DNA of 64,000 nucleotides, from positions 5,531 through 69,530 of the forward strand of contig DIXT01000008.1 of the NCBI GenBank assembly GCA_002436085.1. Direction: 5' to 3'. The position numbers were made by a program, and so were the translations under genes. The notes beneath the pieces were generated by a model, which was given only the letters and a program-made list of their open reading frames with translations, ran no database searches and was not told the DNA's origin. The stretch is from Anaerolineaceae bacterium UBA6073. GTDB taxonomy: Bacteria > Chloroflexota > Anaerolineae > Anaerolineales > Anaerolineaceae. Within the stretch, counting starts at the first letter, position 1. The number at the start of each line of letters is the position of its first letter. Below are positions 1 to 8,719 of the stretch, piece after piece.

Positions 1-908
1 AACACAGCTTCTTCGGATTGCCTGCGCCGCCAGAACACATCCACCAGATGCTCAATCACGTCTGCGTCCGCCACCCGGTTAAAGCGTATATTGCCAATAA
101 TGGTGCGCACTACCACATCCGCGTATCCCAGGATTCTGCCCGGCTGCGTGCTCTGCACGCCCACCGAGACCACCATCCCCAGCGGCGCCTCCTGCCGCGA
201 TTCGTAAAATCCCGACACTTTTTCCACCCAAACCAGGCGGTGGTTGGTGATGATGTAATAATCATTAGCCCAGTTATGGTGGTTCCACGCCAGCCAAAGC
301 ACGCCAAGCACAAATCCCCCCACCAAAACCGGCACGCTGATTTCAGGTCGGTCTGTTCCAAGAATCACTGCGGCAGCGACCAGCACAGTAAAACCCAAGA
401 GCGGCAGCAGCAGGCTCATCAGCAGAAAAAAAGGATGTTTGCGGGTAATAAAGTGCACCTGCTCATCTTTTTCAAGCCAGCGCATGCGGGTTCTCTCGGC
501 TAATTGCCGGCTTTGCACAAGCACAACGCGTGTGCGCAGCGCCTTAGGACTGCTGAGCACCGCCTCACGCAGCAGATCCGCAGGGATATGCCAGATAGCG
601 CAGTCTGTTAACGCGCGGGCTGTATGGGTGAAGGCCTCCAACCCATCCAGGCACTCTTCCCCTAACAGCTCTCCGCTGGTAATAGTTCGGATTTCAGCTG
701 GCTGTTCCGGATTAGCAAGCTCGATTTTTCCAGCCGCAAGGAGAAAGCCAGCGTCCGCGTTTGTTTCGGCGCTGTAAAGTACCTTCCCCTCTTCCAGCGT
801 GAAAAGCTCGGCCCTGGCTGTCAGCGCACGTATCCACTCCTCATCCAACAGGCTTAGGAGCGGATGCGCGCAGAATAATTCTTTCAGAGCGGTATTTTCA
901 GCTGGCAT
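1..908 (-). CDS. cNMP-binding domain membrane protein with PH-like domain (C-terminus outside window)
   Basis: The reading frame is open from an ATG at 908 to the window edge, about 302 codons, with no stop. Residues about 20-125 look like a cyclic-nucleotide-binding (Crp-type) jelly roll: AGFLLAAGKIE followed by SGELLGEECL. Two membrane segments follow (about 161-183 and 190-208). After them comes a stretch reading NDYYIITNHRLVWVEK, then GRILGYADVVVRT, which resembles the bacterial PH-like domain of YdbT-type proteins. No helix-turn-helix is visible, so a regulator of membrane processes is more likely than a transcription factor. The order sensor, two TM helices, PH domain is inferred from motifs. 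The true C-terminus lies outside the window. The gene follows clpC on the same strand, 97 bp downstream. Confidence 0.75.
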   Translation of the reverse strand, partial: MPAENTALKELFCAHPLLSLLDEEWIRALTARAELFTLEEGKVLYSAETNADAGFLLAAGKIELANPEQPAEIRTITSGELLGEECLDGLEAFTHTARALTDCAIWHIPADLLREAVLSSPKALRTRVVLVQSRQLAERTRMRWLEKDEQVHFITRKHPFFLLMSLLLPLLGFTVLVAAAVILGTDRPEISVPVLVGGFVLGVLWLAWNHHNWANDYYIITNHRLVWVEKVSGFYESRQEAPLGMVVSVGVQSTQPGRILGYADVVVRTIIGNIRFNRVADADVIEHLVDVFWRRRQSEEAV

Positions 909-964
909 TTTCTAATATCCACGCAGCAGGCCTGTCTGGCCTCTGCCGCATCTTCTATAAGTTC

Positions 965-988
965 CGCTGCCCGCTTTCGCGGGCAGCG
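965..988 (-). terminator. Strong stem-loop after clpC
   Basis: A perfect 10-bp stem (CGCTGCCCGC / GCGGGCAGCG) with a TTTC loop lies 18 bp past the clpC stop codon. No clear U-tract follows on the minus strand. It could be a weak terminator, a 3'-end stabiliser, or an attenuator before the downstream cNMP/PH gene. Confidence 0.4.
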
Positions 989-1005
989 CTGTCAATCAAA
1001 TAACT

Positions 1006-3474
1006 TTAGGCTTCAACCGGTGCGGCTTCAGGACTGGCTGCTTCTTTTTTGGTGAAGGTCAGCGCGCCCTCGGGGTCTTTGTCCACCAGAACGACGTCCC
1101 CGGGCTGAAAACCGCTTGCCAGAAGTTGGGTAGCCAGCGGGCTTTCCAGGTATTTCTGCATTGCCCGTTTTAGCGGCCTTGCGCCCATCAGCGGATCATA
1201 GCCCTGTTCCGCCAGCCAAGAACGGGCAGCGTGGCTGACTTCCATCTTCACGCCGTATTCATCCAGGCGCCCCTGAAGTTCCGCCAACTGCAGAGTCACA
1301 ATGCCCATCACGTCTTCGTGCGTCAGCGGCGAGAACATGATGATGTCATCAATGCGGTTCAGGAATTCCGGCCGGAAGGCGCTCTTCAAAGCCTTCTGAA
1401 TCTTATCATGCGAAGATTTAATGTCCTCGCCGTCGTTGATATCCACAAAACCCAGCGCTCCGCCCTTCTTTACAAACTCAGTGCCCAGGTTGCTGGTCAT
1501 TATCAGCACAGTATTGCGGAAGTCCACGATATGCCCCTGTCCGTCGGTGAGACGGCCGTCGTCCAGAATTTGCAGCAGCGCGTTCCAAACCTCGGGGTGC
1601 GCTTTCTCGATTTCATCGAAAAGCACCACGCGGTACGGCCGGCGCCGCACAGCTTCGGTGAGCTGCCCGCCTTCCTCGTACCCCACATAGCCGGGAGGCG
1701 CCCCAAACAGGCGCGAAACGGTATGCTGTTCGCGGTATTCGCTCATATCTATGCGCACCAGGGCGTCTTCATCGTCAAACAGGAACTCCGCCAGCGCCTT
1801 GGCCAGCTCAGTCTTGCCAACGCCTGAGGGTCCGATGAAGATAAAGGATCCGCTCGGCCGGCGCGGGTCTTTCATGCCCGAACGCGCGCGGCGGATGGCA
1901 TCCGAAATCGCCTTGATGGCTTCGCCCTGCCCAATGATGCGTTCGTGCAGGCGGTCTTCCATGTGCAGCAGCTTCTGGGCTTCGCTCTCCATGAGTTGGG
2001 TAAGCGGGATACCGGTCCATTGGTGGATCACATCGGCAATATCGTTGACGTCCACCACTTCATCCAGCTTCTGTTCCACTTCCCACTTTTCCCGCTGGGC
2101 ATTAAATTCCTGTTCCAGGCGCAGCCGTTCAGCTTTCATTTTTACCGCGCGCTCGTAATCGCGTTCCACGCTGGCTTGCTCTTCTTCCGCCGCCAGCCGT
2201 TCAATTTCCCGCTTCTGGTCGCGCAGCGCTTCTGGCATGGAATACAAGGCGACGCGCAGTTTAGCGGCAGCTTCGTCCATCAGGTCGATGGCTTTATCAG
2301 GCAGTTTCCGTTCAGTCATGTAACGGGAGGAGAGCTTCGCCGCGGCGCTGAGTGCCTCATCCGAAATCGTCACTTTATGGTGAGCTTCGTAACGGTCGCG
2401 CAGGCTGCGCAGCATCAGGATAGTGTCGTCGATGCTGGGTTCTTCCACAAAAATTGGCGCGAAACGGCGTTCGAGCGCGGCATCCTTCTCAATATGCTTG
2501 TGGTATTCATCTAATGTGGTCGCCCCGATGCACTGCAGGTCGCCCCGTGCGAGAGCTGGCTTGAGCATGTTGGAAGCATCCATTGCTCCCTGAGCCGCGC
2601 CAGCGCCAACCACGGTGTGCAGTTCATCAATAAACAGGATAACCTCACCGTCTGAATTTTGAATCTCATCGATGGAAGCCTTTAATCGTTCCTCGAACTC
2701 GCCGCGGAAGCGGGTGCCGGCGATCATCGCGCCCAGGTCGAGCGCGACCACGCGTTTATCTTCCAGGATTTCAGGCACATCATTGTTCGCGATTTTTTGC
2801 GCCAGACCCTCCACAATAGCAGTTTTTCCAACGCCAGCTTCACCAATTAGGACCGGGTTGTTTTTGGTTCTGCGGCACAGAACCTGGATGAGGCGGGAGA
2901 TTTCCACCTCGCGCCCGTAAATCGGGTCCAGCTTGCCCTCCCGGGCTGCCTGGGTCAGGTTGCGGGAAAATTTATCCAGAGTTTTATACTGCGTTTCGCC
3001 GCGGGATTCAGAGTGTTTTTTCTCTCCGCGGATCTCCATGATAGCGTCCAGTACTTTACCGCGAATCACCCCTTGCTCTTCCAGAATGCGCGCCAGCGGG
3101 GTGTTACGCTCGGCCAGGATGGCCATAAACAGATGCTCGGTCGAGATGTACTCATCCCCGAAGCGGCTGGCTTCGTTCTTGGCAACGTCAACCGCCATTT
3201 TCACGCGCGGGGTCATGAAAATCTGACCCGAAGCTCCGCCAAAGATGTTTGCCTTGGGGGTCGTCCGCAAGAGGTGGTCAATGCTCTCAGCTAACTTCCC
3301 CGGGTCCACCTTGAGCATTTCCAGAATCTGAGATACCATACCTTCTGGCTGCTCAATCAGCGCCAGCATGATATGCTCCGTGTCGATTTGCGTATGTCCA
3401 TAGCGTTGGATGATTTCCGCGGCACGCGCCGCAACATCCTGCGCTCTTTCAGAAAATTTATCAAAACGCATCAT
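1006..3474 (-). CDS. clpC: ATP-dependent Clp protease ATP-binding subunit ClpC
   Basis: This is an 822-residue HSP100 unfoldase, full length for ClpC, that feeds unfolded proteins to ClpP. Residues about 2-145 hold the double Clp-N repeat. The first AAA+ module has Walker A GEAGVGKT at 211-218 and FIDELHT at 281-287. A coiled middle domain (about 405-470) carries the UVR-like DYERAVKMKAERLRLE stretch typical of ClpC. The second AAA+ module has Walker A GPSGVGKT at 548-555 and the GYVG pore loop. Two ATGs open the frame; the first has AAGGA about 9 nt upstream. No mcsA, mcsB or ctsR lies beside it, unlike in Firmicutes. A palindrome between promoter and start suggests repressor control. Confidence 0.97.
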   Translation of the reverse strand: MMRFDKFSERAQDVAARAAEIIQRYGHTQIDTEHIMLALIEQPEGMVSQILEMLKVDPGKLAESIDHLLRTTPKANIFGGASGQIFMTPRVKMAVDVAKNEASRFGDEYISTEHLFMAILAERNTPLARILEEQGVIRGKVLDAIMEIRGEKKHSESRGETQYKTLDKFSRNLTQAAREGKLDPIYGREVEISRLIQVLCRRTKNNPVLIGEAGVGKTAIVEGLAQKIANNDVPEILEDKRVVALDLGAMIAGTRFRGEFEERLKASIDEIQNSDGEVILFIDELHTVVGAGAAQGAMDASNMLKPALARGDLQCIGATTLDEYHKHIEKDAALERRFAPIFVEEPSIDDTILMLRSLRDRYEAHHKVTISDEALSAAAKLSSRYMTERKLPDKAIDLMDEAAAKLRVALYSMPEALRDQKREIERLAAEEEQASVERDYERAVKMKAERLRLEQEFNAQREKWEVEQKLDEVVDVNDIADVIHQWTGIPLTQLMESEAQKLLHMEDRLHERIIGQGEAIKAISDAIRRARSGMKDPRRPSGSFIFIGPSGVGKTELAKALAEFLFDDEDALVRIDMSEYREQHTVSRLFGAPPGYVGYEEGGQLTEAVRRRPYRVVLFDEIEKAHPEVWNALLQILDDGRLTDGQGHIVDFRNTVLIMTSNLGTEFVKKGGALGFVDINDGEDIKSSHDKIQKALKSAFRPEFLNRIDDIIMFSPLTHEDVMGIVTLQLAELQGRLDEYGVKMEVSHAARSWLAEQGYDPLMGARPLKRAMQKYLESPLATQLLASGFQPGDVVLVDKDPEGALTFTKKEAASPEAAPVEA

Positions 3475-3507
3475 AGTCGTGTTTCCTTAACTCATTATTT
3501 TCTGTAC

Positions 3508-3540
3508 AGTATTGCGTTGCAATACTTGTTCCAAAGTATA
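3508..3540 (-). promoter_or_regulatory. clpC promoter with palindromic operator candidate
   Basis: On the minus strand a TATACT box (3540 to 3535) is followed at once by a perfect 8-bp inverted repeat with a 3-nt centre, AGTATTGCAACGCAATACT (3526 to 3508). With a start about 7 nt after the box, the palindrome would cover roughly +2 to +20, a classic repressor position. It matches neither CIRCE nor a CtsR box. No good -35 hexamer is visible. Confidence 0.55.
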
Positions 3541-3573
3541 GTCTAACAGGTGGACGTAAGAAAAGAATTAACG

Positions 3574-4593
3574 TCAAAGGATGAGCATCGCGTCGCCGAA
3601 AGAATAAAAGCGGTAGCCCTCATTCTTGGCGACCTCGTAGGCATGTAGAACGCGTTCACGCCCGGCGAAAGCGCTGACCAGCATGATGAGCGTGGATTTT
3701 GGCAGGTGGAAATTCGTAATCATCGCGTCCACCGCCTGGAAGCGGTACCCGGGCAAAATGAACAATCCGGTTTCCCCGCAGAAAGCCCCTGGCTTTCCGT
3801 CTTTGCTAAGCGCCGCCGCGCTTTCCAGTGTGCGGACCGAGGTCGTTCCGACCGCCACCACCCGCCCCCCGGCAGCTTTGACAGCGTTCACTTTCCCAGC
3901 CGTTTCCGAGGAAAGCTCGCACCACTCCTGGTGGATCTTATGCGTGCTGGGGTCCGCTTCCGTGACGGGCGCGAAGGTATCCAAACCAACATGCAGTAGG
4001 ATTTCCGCTTTCTGAATACCAGCAGCTTCCAGCTCCGCGAGCAGCTCCTGGGTGAAATGCAAGCCCGCCGTAGGCGCCGCCGCAGAACCAGGCACCTGAT
4101 TGTAGACGGTCTGGTAACGCTCCGGGTCAACCGCCTCGTTATGGATATAGGGCGGCAGCGGGACATGCCCTGCCGCAGCGTAATACTGCTCAATGGCATC
4201 GTCGAAACACACCACCCGCTTGGACCCTTCCAGCACCGCGGCTATGCGTGCCCCCGGTCCGTTTTCAATGCTGATGAGCGCGCCTTCGCGCAAGCCCTTG
4301 CCCCCCACCAGGCATTCCCAGCATTTCTCATCCATCTGGCGCAGCAGTAAAACTTCCACCCGCCCGCCGCCCGGGATTTTACGCCCGAACAAGCGCGCCG
4401 GGATGACCCGGGTGCGGTTCACCACCAGCAAGTCCCCCGCGTTCAGATACCTGCCAATGTTATAAAAATAATCGTGGCTGATTTCGCCGGAGGAACGCTC
4501 CAATACCAGCAGGCGCGAATGGTCGCGCGGCTCAGCCGGCGTCTGGGCGATAAACTCAGGCGGCAGGATATAGTCAAAATCGTGTGTTCTCAT
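3574..4593 (-). CDS. queA: S-adenosylmethionine:tRNA ribosyltransferase-isomerase (QueA)
   Basis: At 339 residues this is the usual QueA length. The enzyme moves the ribosyl part of SAM to preQ1 at tRNA position 34, forming epoxyqueuosine. Family hallmarks are visible: the opening FDYILPPEFIAQTPAEPRDHSRL, VNRTRVIPARLFG, the AAPTAGLHFT motif, HVGLDTFAPV, and the C-terminal ITNFHLPKSTLIMLVSAFAG. It lies 15 bp downstream of ruvB on the same strand, so the two are probably co-transcribed. No tgt gene is in the window. Confidence 0.97.
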   Translation of the reverse strand: MRTHDFDYILPPEFIAQTPAEPRDHSRLLVLERSSGEISHDYFYNIGRYLNAGDLLVVNRTRVIPARLFGRKIPGGGRVEVLLLRQMDEKCWECLVGGKGLREGALISIENGPGARIAAVLEGSKRVVCFDDAIEQYYAAAGHVPLPPYIHNEAVDPERYQTVYNQVPGSAAAPTAGLHFTQELLAELEAAGIQKAEILLHVGLDTFAPVTEADPSTHKIHQEWCELSSETAGKVNAVKAAGGRVVAVGTTSVRTLESAAALSKDGKPGAFCGETGLFILPGYRFQAVDAMITNFHLPKSTLIMLVSAFAGRERVLHAYEVAKNEGYRFYSFGDAMLIL

Positions 4594-4608
4594 ATTTCTT
4601 CGGGGAAA

Positions 4609-5652
4609 TCAACTGCCCTGGTTAAACAGTGTCGGCTGCTCGCGGGAACCGTTGTAAGGTTTACCCAGGTGGGCGTGCGCCAGCGGCGTCGCCACCCTGC
4701 CCTGCGCCGTGCGTTCCAGAAAGCCAAGCTGCATCAGGTAGGGCTCCACCACGTCCATGATGGTATCGGCTTCTTCGCTCACCGATGCCGCCACGGTATT
4801 CAGTCCGACCGGACCCCCGTTGTACTTCTCAATGATACAAAGCAGCACGCGCCGGTCCAGGTCATCCAAGCCCATCCCGTCAATGTTCATCAATTCCAGG
4901 CTCTCCACCGCCACGTTAGCGGTGATGCAGCCGTCAGCCTTGACTTCGGCAAAATCCCGCACACGCCGCAGGATGCGCAGCGCTATTCTGGGCGTCCCGC
5001 GCGAACGGCACGCAATTTCCCGGATGCCTTCCTGGTCGAAGGGCACATGCAGCAGGTCCGCGCCGCGCCGGATGATTTGCGCGAGCGCTGCTTCGTCATA
5101 GTAGTCGAGTCGGTATACCGCGCCAAACCGGGCACGCAGCGGCGCGGTGAGCAGCGCCAGGCGCGTGGTCGCCCCAACCACCGTAAAGCGCGGCAGCTTC
5201 AGGCGCACGGACTTGGCCGCCGGACCCTTGCCAATGATGATATCCAGCGCGAAGTCTTCCATGGCCGGGTAAAGGATTTCTTCCACGTTGCGCCCAAGTC
5301 GGTGCACCTCGTCAATAAACAGGATATCGCCGGCATGCAGGTTGGTCAGGATAGCCGCCAGGTCGCCGGCGCGTTCAACTGCCGGTCCGGAAGTCACCTT
5401 GATATGGACGCCCATCTCGGATGCTAAAATATGGGCAAGCGTAGTTTTTCCGAGCCCGGGCGGACCGTAAAACAAGACGTGTTCCAGTGCCTCACCGCGC
5501 TGCTTGGCGGCGGTGAGTTGGATTTGCAGGTTCTGCTTCACCAGGTCCTGACCAATCAAGTCCCCCAGGGTAGTCGGCCGCAGGGCGATATCAGCCGGGT
5601 CATCCGGTTGTCTCCGCCCCGCGAGGATGCTGTCGTTATCTTTCGCGCTCAT
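4609..5652 (-). CDS. ruvB: Holliday junction branch migration helicase RuvB
   Basis: RuvB is the AAA+ motor that drives Holliday junctions through the RuvAB complex. Seen here are RPTTLGDLIGQ near the N-terminus, Walker A GPPGLGKTT, FIDEVHRLGR (Walker B) and GATTRLALLTAPLRARFG (sensor 1 and arginine finger), followed by the winged-helix domain. A longer frame reaches 5721, but I chose the ATG at 5652, which gives 347 residues. That fits the family, and a TATAAT box lies just 7 nt before it, so an upstream start would not be transcribed. queA follows 15 bp downstream. Confidence 0.95.
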   Translation of the reverse strand: MSAKDNDSILAGRRQPDDPADIALRPTTLGDLIGQDLVKQNLQIQLTAAKQRGEALEHVLFYGPPGLGKTTLAHILASEMGVHIKVTSGPAVERAGDLAAILTNLHAGDILFIDEVHRLGRNVEEILYPAMEDFALDIIIGKGPAAKSVRLKLPRFTVVGATTRLALLTAPLRARFGAVYRLDYYDEAALAQIIRRGADLLHVPFDQEGIREIACRSRGTPRIALRILRRVRDFAEVKADGCITANVAVESLELMNIDGMGLDDLDRRVLLCIIEKYNGGPVGLNTVAASVSEEADTIMDVVEPYLMQLGFLERTAQGRVATPLAHAHLGKPYNGSREQPTLFNQGS

Positions 5653-5659
5653 TGCCGGA

Positions 5660-5665
5660 ATTATA
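5660..5665 (-). promoter_or_regulatory. -10 box of ruvB, leaderless arrangement
   Basis: TATAAT on the minus strand ends 7 nt before the ruvB ATG (5652). This would start the transcript at or next to the start codon. No convincing -35 hexamer or Shine-Dalgarno sequence is visible. Confidence 0.55.
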
Positions 5666-5756
5666 CCCGTTTTCCTCCCTGCGAATGCCGCAGACCCGCA
5701 GCACCGCATGGAGAAACGCAAAGCCCTTGTCAGGATGCACGTACGCTGTGTATGGG

Positions 5757-5762
5757 TATAAT
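5757..5762 (+). promoter_or_regulatory. -10 box of the GT2 gene
   Basis: TATAAT lies 50 nt before the chosen ATG at 5813, which has its own GGAGG ribosome binding site. It forms the divergent partner of the ruvB promoter. No clear -35 is visible. Confidence 0.5.
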
Positions 5763-5812
5763 TGGCTTGTTACAGATTATTCGCAGGGGTCTTTCCCCGC
5801 TTTGGAGGCTGC

Positions 5813-6778
5813 ATGAAATTATCGCTGGTCGTGCCCGTGTATAACGAGGAAGAAAACCTGCCCGAACTGCTCCCGCGCATCTATCAGGCGGTCGCGCCGC
5901 TCGGTATGGAATGGGACGTCACCCTCGTAGATGACGGCAGCAAAGACAAGAGCGCCGCGGTCCTGAGGCAGATGGCCGCGGACGACCCAGAACATGTGCG
6001 CGCAGTCATCCTTAACCGCAATTACGGTCAGACCGCCGCCATCACAGCCGGCATTGACCATTCGGACGGCGATGTTGTCATCCTGTTGGATGCCGACCTG
6101 CAAAACGACCCCGCCGATATTCCGCTGCTGCTGGACGAGTTGGACAAAGGTTACGACGTCGTCAGCGGCTGGCGCAAAGACCGGCAGGACAACAAACTTA
6201 CCCGCACTATTCCCTCTAAAATCGCGAATGGATTGATTTCCAGCGTGACCGGCGTGCACCTGCACGATTACGGCTGCACACTCAAGGCTTACCGGCGCGA
6301 CATCCTGAATAAAATAAACCTGTACGGTGAAATGCACCGCTTCATCCCGATCTACGCCGCGGAAGCCGGCGGTAAAATCAGCGAGGTGGTCGTGCACCAC
6401 CATCCGCGCATCCACGGAAAAGCCAATTACGGTTTGGAACGTATTCTTAAGGTCATCCTGGACCTGATTACGATCAAGTTCCTGCTCAGCTACGCCAAAA
6501 AGCCGATTTACCTGTTTGGCGGCGTCGGCATCAGCCTGATGGCGGGCAGCTTCGTTGTGCTGCTGTCCCTGGCAATCCGCCGTATCGCGGTCGGTACGCC
6601 TGTTTTGGGTTCGCCCTGGTTCCAGATCAGCGTAATGTCCTTCATCCTGGGCTTCATTTCCATCCTGCTGGGCTTGATTGCCGAGCTGCTGATGCGCACT
6701 TACTACGAGTCTCAGGATAAACGCACGTATGATATTCGCGAGCTTATCGCGCCGGAAACGAAGCCGGGGATACTGTAA
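5813..6778 (+). CDS. GT2 family glycosyltransferase (DPM1/ArnC-like) with two C-terminal TM helices
   Basis: A 321-residue family 2 transferase that probably moves a sugar from a nucleotide donor to polyprenyl phosphate at the cytoplasmic face. It opens with LSLVVPVYNEEENLPEL, then has VDDGSKD, a DADLQNDP metal-binding motif, and HRFIPIYAAEAGG followed by KANYGLERILKV, all typical of DPM1/ArnC-type enzymes. Two membrane helices close the protein (about residues 225-250 and 265-292). GGAGG lies 7 nt before the ATG at 5813; a longer frame from 5762 would start at the -10 box. It is convergent with the membrane protein at 6782, whose substrate sugar it might provide (inference). Confidence 0.9.
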   Translation: MKLSLVVPVYNEEENLPELLPRIYQAVAPLGMEWDVTLVDDGSKDKSAAVLRQMAADDPEHVRAVILNRNYGQTAAITAGIDHSDGDVVILLDADLQNDPADIPLLLDELDKGYDVVSGWRKDRQDNKLTRTIPSKIANGLISSVTGVHLHDYGCTLKAYRRDILNKINLYGEMHRFIPIYAAEAGGKISEVVVHHHPRIHGKANYGLERILKVILDLITIKFLLSYAKKPIYLFGGVGISLMAGSFVVLLSLAIRRIAVGTPVLGSPWFQISVMSFILGFISILLGLIAELLMRTYYESQDKRTYDIRELIAPETKPGIL

Positions 6779-6781
6779 GGC

Positions 6782-8719
6782 TTAAGGCTGAAGAGATAGC
6801 AATTCCTGTTTGAGTGCGTCCTGCCCCAGTGGAATCAGCAGGTGCACGCTGGCGTTATTCCAGCTCAGCACCGGTTCATATTGGAGCAGCATCGGTTCCA
6901 GAACCTTTTGCACCCAGGCGTCGTTTTCCACACCGAATGACTTGCTATCCCCTTGAATACGGGTCGAAATGGTGTCCGTGATAATCGCTTTGAAGCGCTG
7001 GCCTGTCAAATCCTCGTAAAAAGCCTGCAGATAAGGCTGGTTGTCACCCATCGCCATTTCCATCAGAAAAACTTTTTCGTATTCAGGCACCACGCGCACG
7101 CCCTGAATTTCATCAAAGCTGAGCAACTGGCGTTCTGAAATGAACAATATCTCTCCGGGCTGGTCTTTCAGCAGGTCCAAAGCTGCCTGCATCCGTGCAA
7201 GCTCCGTCCGCTGACTGTCCACCGGCGCAAAACCCCAGGCAGCCGTGTGTGAGAGCATGAAGTAAAGCGGTACCAGGGCAGCCAGCAGCAGCCAGAAAGA
7301 AGCTGAACTTTCGGCTTGTTTCGCAACTTTTTGGGTTTCTTCCTGCGTGCACGCCCCAGACAACAAACTCCCCGCGATGAGCATCCAGAAGACGAGGAAG
7401 CCGTCCAGGTTATGCAAATCTCCGCCACCGCCAATTTTCAGGCTGACCAGTACGCCGCCCAGAAAGAACACGGAGAGAATGCCCGCCAGCCCCAACCAGC
7501 GCAGCCAATGCAAGGTTGGCAGCTGCTTTGCTTTGGCGAGCTGCAGAAGCATTCCCATCCCGGGCAGGCAAACCAGCAAAATGGCCGGTAGGATACCCAG
7601 CCCAAAAGTCGGATTGGGCAGCAGACGATTCCAAATAAGCGCGGAACTGAAAGCAGAATTGAACAGCGCGGGGTCCTCTCCGGATAGGCGGATGTAGCCC
7701 TGCTGCGCAAGCCAGGCGGACCCAAAACCCAGTACAGCCCAAAGCATCACCGGCGCCAGATATTCAAGCCATTTTTTTCGCCCGATCGGTTGATCCAGCA
7801 GATACAGGGCGCCGGCCAGCAAACCAGGAAGCGGCATCCAGTTGACGCGGCTGATGCCCGCCCACAAAGAAGCCAGGATGACGAAAAAAAGCGTGCGCCA
7901 GATTTTGTCTTTTCGGTAGCCAAGCAGCACCAGGATGACGCATACCATCAAGTGGTAGTAAACCGCGCCCTGGAAAAAGAACAAAGCCGTCCATATGGTC
8001 AGCAGCCAGAGGGGAAATTCTTTCCCCTTGCCCAGGCGCCTGGCGAAAAGGTAGGCCCCCCAGGCGCTCATTCCCAGCCACAGCAGCACCTGCCAGATGC
8101 GGTGCGCCAGTATAGACTTTATCCCAAGCAGAAAAGGAAAGGTTTGCAGAAGGTAGCGGGATGGGTGCAGAACAGGCAGCGGCAGTTTCTGGCCGTAAAT
8201 CCGCTCGGACAGAAAGAGCGAGGCGTTGTAAAAGCGGCTGCCTTCAGACCAGCCCAACGCGAACGGACCCGGCTGAAGCTCCGGTAGAAATGCTCCCACA
8301 CGGTAAAGCGCCCCGAAAACGAGCAGCGCGGTGATGAAGCTGCGCTGCGGAGAGCGCGGGTTCTTCTCCGCGAGGAACAACAGCGCCGCACCCCCGGCAG
8401 CCAGGACCGCCAAAAGCAGCCTGCCCACGCTGGAATTGACCAATTGGAAATCCTGCGTAAGCAAGATCGCCAGTAAGCCAAGCTGCAGCAGCGCGCTGAG
8501 ACCGTACGCCAACCAGCGCGGAATCGTGAGCTTTAGCTTTTCTGTTTTTCCAACAAGCCGTTTGATCAGCAAAACGCCAAGCGCAAGCACGGGAACAAGC
8601 GCAGCGACCGCCCAGTAAGAACGCCCGCGTTCTGCCCGGTTCTCGAGCAAAAATATCACAGCCAAACCCAGGCTGACCGCCAAAAACTGATTCAGGAAGC
8701 TTTTAGTGCGCGTTTCCAT
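6782..8719 (-). CDS. Multi-pass membrane protein, GT-C-like (function unknown)
   Basis: 645 residues with about a dozen hydrophobic helices in the first 480 and a soluble C-terminal domain of about 160 residues. I recognise no catalytic motif with certainty. The layout (many TM helices plus C-terminal globular part, beside a polyprenyl-phosphate-type glycosyltransferase and a flippase-like protein) resembles GT-C glycosyltransferases that use lipid-linked sugars. That is inference from context. Its ATG at 8719 lies inside the 3' end of the YbhN-like gene (overlap 17 bp), so the two are translationally coupled. Confidence 0.65.
   Translation of the reverse strand: METRTKSFLNQFLAVSLGLAVIFLLENRAERGRSYWAVAALVPVLALGVLLIKRLVGKTEKLKLTIPRWLAYGLSALLQLGLLAILLTQDFQLVNSSVGRLLLAVLAAGGAALLFLAEKNPRSPQRSFITALLVFGALYRVGAFLPELQPGPFALGWSEGSRFYNASLFLSERIYGQKLPLPVLHPSRYLLQTFPFLLGIKSILAHRIWQVLLWLGMSAWGAYLFARRLGKGKEFPLWLLTIWTALFFFQGAVYYHLMVCVILVLLGYRKDKIWRTLFFVILASLWAGISRVNWMPLPGLLAGALYLLDQPIGRKKWLEYLAPVMLWAVLGFGSAWLAQQGYIRLSGEDPALFNSAFSSALIWNRLLPNPTFGLGILPAILLVCLPGMGMLLQLAKAKQLPTLHWLRWLGLAGILSVFFLGGVLVSLKIGGGGDLHNLDGFLVFWMLIAGSLLSGACTQEETQKVAKQAESSASFWLLLAALVPLYFMLSHTAAWGFAPVDSQRTELARMQAALDLLKDQPGEILFISERQLLSFDEIQGVRVVPEYEKVFLMEMAMGDNQPYLQAFYEDLTGQRFKAIITDTISTRIQGDSKSFGVENDAWVQKVLEPMLLQYEPVLSWNNASVHLLIPLGQDALKQELLSLQP

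Noticed and set aside
4474..5427. Long plus-strand open frame over ruvB
   Set aside because: Antisense shadow of a clear ruvB gene in a GC-rich region; no family features.
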